NCBI GenBank assembly: GCA_905250075.1
Contig: CAJNOP010000062.1
Location: 191,170-255,169 of the forward strand
Direction of reading: 5' to 3'
Length of the DNA: 64,000 nt
From: Rotaria sp. Silwood1
Lineage: Eukaryota > Rotifera > Eurotatoria > Philodinida > Philodinidae
Numbering within the stretch: position 1 is the first letter of the stretch; every line of letters begins with the position of its first letter. Both the position numbers and the translations under genes were made by a program. Positions 61,123-64,000 of the stretch are shown here, one piece after another. Below the pieces are notes generated by a model, which searched no databases, was not told the DNA's origin, and worked only from the letters and a program-made list of their open reading frames with translations.

Positions 61123-61710
61123 CTACTATTAGTAATTTTTTAATAAGTACTTGTAGCCCTTTAGTGGATTTCTTTGTTCTTCTTTATCAGATAGTCTTTG
61201 AAAGATGTTCTGTTAATGATGCAAGAGATTATGAATGGAACAAACGAGAAAGGCAAGTAGGGAAGTGTAAAAAAGCTTCTCATATTCTTCCATTTTAAAA
61301 CTTCTAACCCCAATAATGACGAAAGAGTACAAAAAAAGAAAAAAACTTCAGTAGACGTAAATGAGTACTCTGCATGAATCTCTTGCAACTCACACAAGCG
61401 GTGAAAAACTGGAAGTAAAAGCTAGTTAAATCTAGGAATTTTTAGAGCTTGCCATTGCTTTCTATTGAAATGTCGTTTGGGGTTCCATAAATTTCGGCCC
61501 ACGGAATTTTGGGCCTGGAGTTTCAGCCCGGTCCGAAATTCCGGTGATTTTTCGGGCTCGGCCGAAAGTCCTCAAGGAATTTCGAACCATGACCTCATTA
61601 ATTCTAAAATAAGAAGCCTAATTTTTCAAAATTAGTTGTTAGACAACGTAGTGCTGAGCAGGACGTCATAGTGTCGAGCAAGACGTCATAGTGCTCAGCG
61701 GTAGGGGTAA

Positions 61711-61754
61711 GAAAGTTATTGTTATTGTTATTAATAACAATAACAATAACTTTC
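61711..61754. repeat. Perfect 44-base palindrome
   Basis: GAAAGTTATTGTTATTG followed by TTATT runs directly into its exact reverse complement, with no spacer (centre between 61732 and 61733). An imperfect GTAGGGG/CCCCTAC pair extends it outward. Confidence 0.9.
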
Positions 61755-61829
61755 CCCTACTCAGCGGTATGGCGTGGTCCTGAGCGGTATGGCATAGTGC
61801 TGAGTAGTATGACGTAGTGCTGAGCAGAG

Positions 61830-61935
61830 AGTATGGGGTGTGAATGTCCCTTCCTTCAACATCCACACTACCCGGCACCTCACCCACAGTCACACCCACA
61901 CTACCCCACACTTCATCCACAGTCACACCCACAGC
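61830..61935. repeat. Telomere-like cluster inside the foldback element
   Basis: A TG part (GTATGGGGTGTGAATG), then a long CA-rich part (CACCTCACCCACAGTCACAC and CCACACTACCCCACAC). The orientation is the same as in the other clusters: TG first, CA second on the + strand. Confidence 0.65.
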
Positions 61936-62770
61936 TACGCCATAATGCTGAAGATTATGACGTCCTGCTCAGCACTACGCCATACCGCTAAGCGCTATGA
62001 CATAGTACTGAGCAGAACGTCATAGTGCTAAGCAGAATGTCATACTGCTCAGTACTACACCATACCGCTCAGCACTCTGACGTTCTGCTGAGCGCTAGGT
62101 CATATAGCTGAGCACTATGACGTTCTGCTCAGCGCTACGATGTCTAGCAACTAATTTTAAAAAAATTAGGTTTTTTATTTTAGGGTCAATGAGATAATGG
62201 GTCGAAATTCCTTGTGGAATTTCGTCCCGGTTCGAAAAATCACCGGAATTTTGGACCGGGTCGAAATTCTGGTCTCCCGTCGTTTGTTTTAACATCCTTC
62301 GGCTACAAAAGAAATCACAAAGAGCCGGTGAACTTTGTGTGCTTCATAGATAGTGTGAAAAGTATTAATATAGGATGTTATTAAGTTTGAATGGATGGTA
62401 TTCCGACCCAAAAAATGAAGAATGTTTTAACGTATGCAGCTACTCTGATAGAATATCAGCTACATTCTTTTGAAATTTATTGCTTCACATATATAAAATC
62501 TTGCTTTGCTTGTTCATAAAAACACTTTCGAAAATCATCGATGTCTACATTATAGCATGAACAAGTGAAAATGAGTAGTCGGCTTAGTAGGAGAAGCAGT
62601 TACGTGCTGTTTTCTTGATGCAAATGCAAATTTGAAGTTATTTCTAATAAAAAGAAAACTATTTTCTAGTTTTCTGCTCAATTAAAAAAGAATTGTAACA
62701 AAGTTTACATTTATTTGAGAAAGATATTTATAATTATATAAACTCGAGTATCACTGTACGTTATACTTAG

Positions 62771-63600
62771 GATGGCTGTTACCACTTTTTGCTGTCTTTG
62801 TATATGTTGGTGATGCGGTATGGCTCATGGTTGTATATGATCCAGAGAGTGAAGAGCAGCAGAATTATGCTGGACTCACTTCCACAATATGTATACTCTT
62901 TTACTATTTACAATACGATGTTAAAATTGATAGCAAACGTCGAGACCTATGGATTCCTTATCAAACTCTTCTTCTTTTAGGAGTTGAAGCTGGTGATGTA
63001 CTTTACATTGTCTACTATCGATATCGTGAACAAGATGTAGGGCTAATGATCGTTTTTATTATATATACTGTCATTGATGGTGGATTTGTTATTTATGTCG
63101 GCTATTTAAAATACAAGCGAAACCTTCATGTAAAAATGGAGATAACGAAAGAAGCTTTCTTCCATTTAATGTCACGAATAGAAGTATTGTTGATTATTTT
63201 AATACCATTATATTCAAGTTATGATGTTATAAGTACAAATTCAATTGCATTTTTTATATTATATGACCTTTTTTCCCACTTCTATAATCATGAAAAGTTA
63301 ACTTATCGTAAATGGTCATTGCTTTCATTTTGGTCACTAATTTTTTTCGCGACAGTCACTGTAATTTTCGAAAATATCGAATTTATTTTCACTCGTCTTG
63401 CATATAATGCTCATGAAGCACACGATCCATTGAAGGAGAAGACCTATCATACCAGGGCACAAATTTTGAAATATACGAACAATGCAACAGAAATAATTGC
63501 ATCAATAGCATGTTACACATTAATATCGCTTCAATTTTTTACAAAGTCTAATAAAAGAAGCGAAATGAAACCAGAAAATATCGGAAATATCGAACAATAG
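62771..63600 (+). CDS. Multi-pass membrane protein, unknown family, 5' exon missing
   Basis: The frame opens at an acceptor-like site (TTATACTTAG, 62761-62770) as WLLPLFAVFVYVGDAVWLM and runs 276 codons to a TAG; an in-frame TAA lies a little upstream. The first ATG in frame is at 62827, inside the first hydrophobic helix. I therefore infer an upstream coding exon that I could not find. About eight hydrophobic helices follow (TLLLLGVEAGDVLYIVYY, LMIVFIIYTVIDGGFVIYVG, EVLLIILIPLYSSYD, LSFWSLIFFATVTVIF, EIIASIACYTLISLQFF), with polar loops and a basic/acidic tail (NKRSEMKPENIGN). No family recognised. Confidence 0.5.
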
Positions 63601-63718
63601 AACTATGTTCGTAGTGGGATTGTGAGCTTTTGAAATTTTCATTTGTCAATTTTCCCAAGTTCTTGATATTTATAATACAGCAAAGAATCGAATTCCACAA
63701 CAGATTAGTGAACATCAA

Positions 63719-63826
63719 GAGTGTGGATGTGGCTATGTATTCGTGGGTTTGGATGTGGATCATGTTGTGAATGTGACATTAGCTCTGTAGATCATAAGAG
63801 AGAGTGTGAGTGTGGGTTTGATTCCG
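63719..63826. repeat. Telomere-like cluster, TG-rich only
   Basis: GAGTGTGGATGTGGCTATG, GTGGGTTTGGATGTGGATCA and GAGTGTGAGTGTGGGTTTGA. No CA-rich partner is seen before the window ends, so this is the one clearly unpaired block. Confidence 0.55.
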
Positions 63827-64000
63827 TCCGCAATTTTTCATAATCCAAACTCATAGCTTAGATAACGCAGATCACACTGAATACTATCTAGTCTTACAGA
63901 AGAATCTGAAATCACATAATTTTCTTTTACTTATGCTGTCAATACGTTAAAAAGTCCGATTTAGCATGAGTTTTATACAAAGCGTCCCAAAAGCTTGAAA

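Larger units (their letters stand above)
61640..62150. repeat. Minisatellite of about 20-bp units inside the foldback element
   Basis: Units such as GTGCTGAGCAGGACGTCATA recur on the left. Their reverse complement (AGCACTATGACGTTCTGCTC) recurs on the right, with variants CATACCGCT and GGTATGGC. About a dozen recognisable units, imperfect. Confidence 0.65.
61480..62278. mobile_element. Composite foldback MITE, 799 bp, with internal minisatellite and palindrome
   Basis: A perfect 8-bp duplication GTCGTTTG flanks it (61472-61479 and 62279-62286). The terminal arms of about 190 bases pair well: AAATTCCGGTGATTTTTCG (left) against CGAAAAATCACCGGAATTTT (right), and TAATTTTTCAAAATTAGTTG against CAACTAATTTTAAAAAAATT. 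The interior carries diverged 20-bp units (GCTGAGCAGAACGTCATAGT) in both orientations, a perfect 44-base palindrome and a telomere-like CA-rich block. Frames at 61666-62025 are translations of these repeats. Confidence 0.82.

Noticed and set aside
60823..61298. Proline-rich 92-codon minus-strand frame and 80-codon plus-strand frame
   Set aside because: The minus-strand frame lies within the foldback MITE and reflects its GGAATT/AATTCC motif; the other starts in its right arm and has no support.
61666..62025. Open frames of 60-90 codons on both strands rich in Gly-Val or His-Thr-Pro
   Set aside because: They are translations of the minisatellite and telomere-like repeats inside the foldback element.
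63965..64000. Transposon-end-like sequence at the window edge (CAAAGCGTCCCAAAAGC)
   Set aside because: Resembles common DNA-transposon termini, but the window ends before any partner repeat or duplication can be seen.

Overview
This window looks like AT-rich nuclear DNA of a bdelloid rotifer (Rotaria/Adineta-like). This is inferred from gene content, not from a marker gene. The evidence is: very short GT-AG introns (43-71 nt) inside otherwise dense exons; ADP-ribosyltransferases fused to TPR arrays; a membrane-anchored NHL propeller protein in tandem copies; an F-box/leucine-rich protein; a NO VEIN/DUF3684-like HATPase giant; a bacterial-type beta-carbonic anhydrase and a GH51 glycosidase that carry introns; and scattered clusters of TGTGGG-like sequence, the motif reported for bdelloid telomeres. 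Exon structures below were rebuilt by hand from reading frame and splice signals. Each join was checked for phase, but none has transcript support.

Layout. 0-4 kb: an F-box gene (+) and a secreted GH51 alpha-L-arabinofuranosidase (-). 5-15 kb: a tandem duplication with two intact six-exon NHL genes (both -, 434 aa each) alternating with three decayed copies of a small ORF. The second NHL gene has acquired large insertions in two introns. 16-20.4 kb: an ART-TPR pseudogene with two in-frame stops and two single-base frameshifts. 20.6-22 kb: a foldback element interrupted by a hAT-like MITE. 23.7-32 kb: an ART-domain gene, a 100-N assembly gap, the 3' end of a SPRY-like gene, and a 12-exon NO VEIN-like ATPase gene. 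32.9-36.1 kb: a GTPase pseudogene (-). 37.4-39.7 kb: an intact ART-TPR gene (-) with an N-myristoylation-like start. 42 kb: an NHL pseudogene (+). 43.9-44.7 kb: a Sec11-like gene whose catalytic serine position is glycine. 47-48 kb: a GPCR (-). 51.7-53.8 kb: an MPEG1/perforin-2-like MACPF gene (-) with a GPI-like tail. 55-64 kb: a repeat-rich tract with paired TG-rich/CA-rich telomere-like clusters and two foldback elements with perfect 8-bp target duplications, surrounding the carbonic anhydrase gene, a PB1/ubiquitin-fold-like gene and a multi-pass membrane protein gene.

Function. Several genes fall in families linked to immunity or stress in other eukaryotes (ART, NO VEIN-like ATPase, large GTPase, MACPF). 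Nothing in the sequence proves that they act together. The most unusual signals are the paired interstitial telomere-like hairpins, the nested and foldback hAT-like elements, the NHL/ORF tandem array in which one partner decays while the other is preserved, and the Sec11 homolog lacking its nucleophile.
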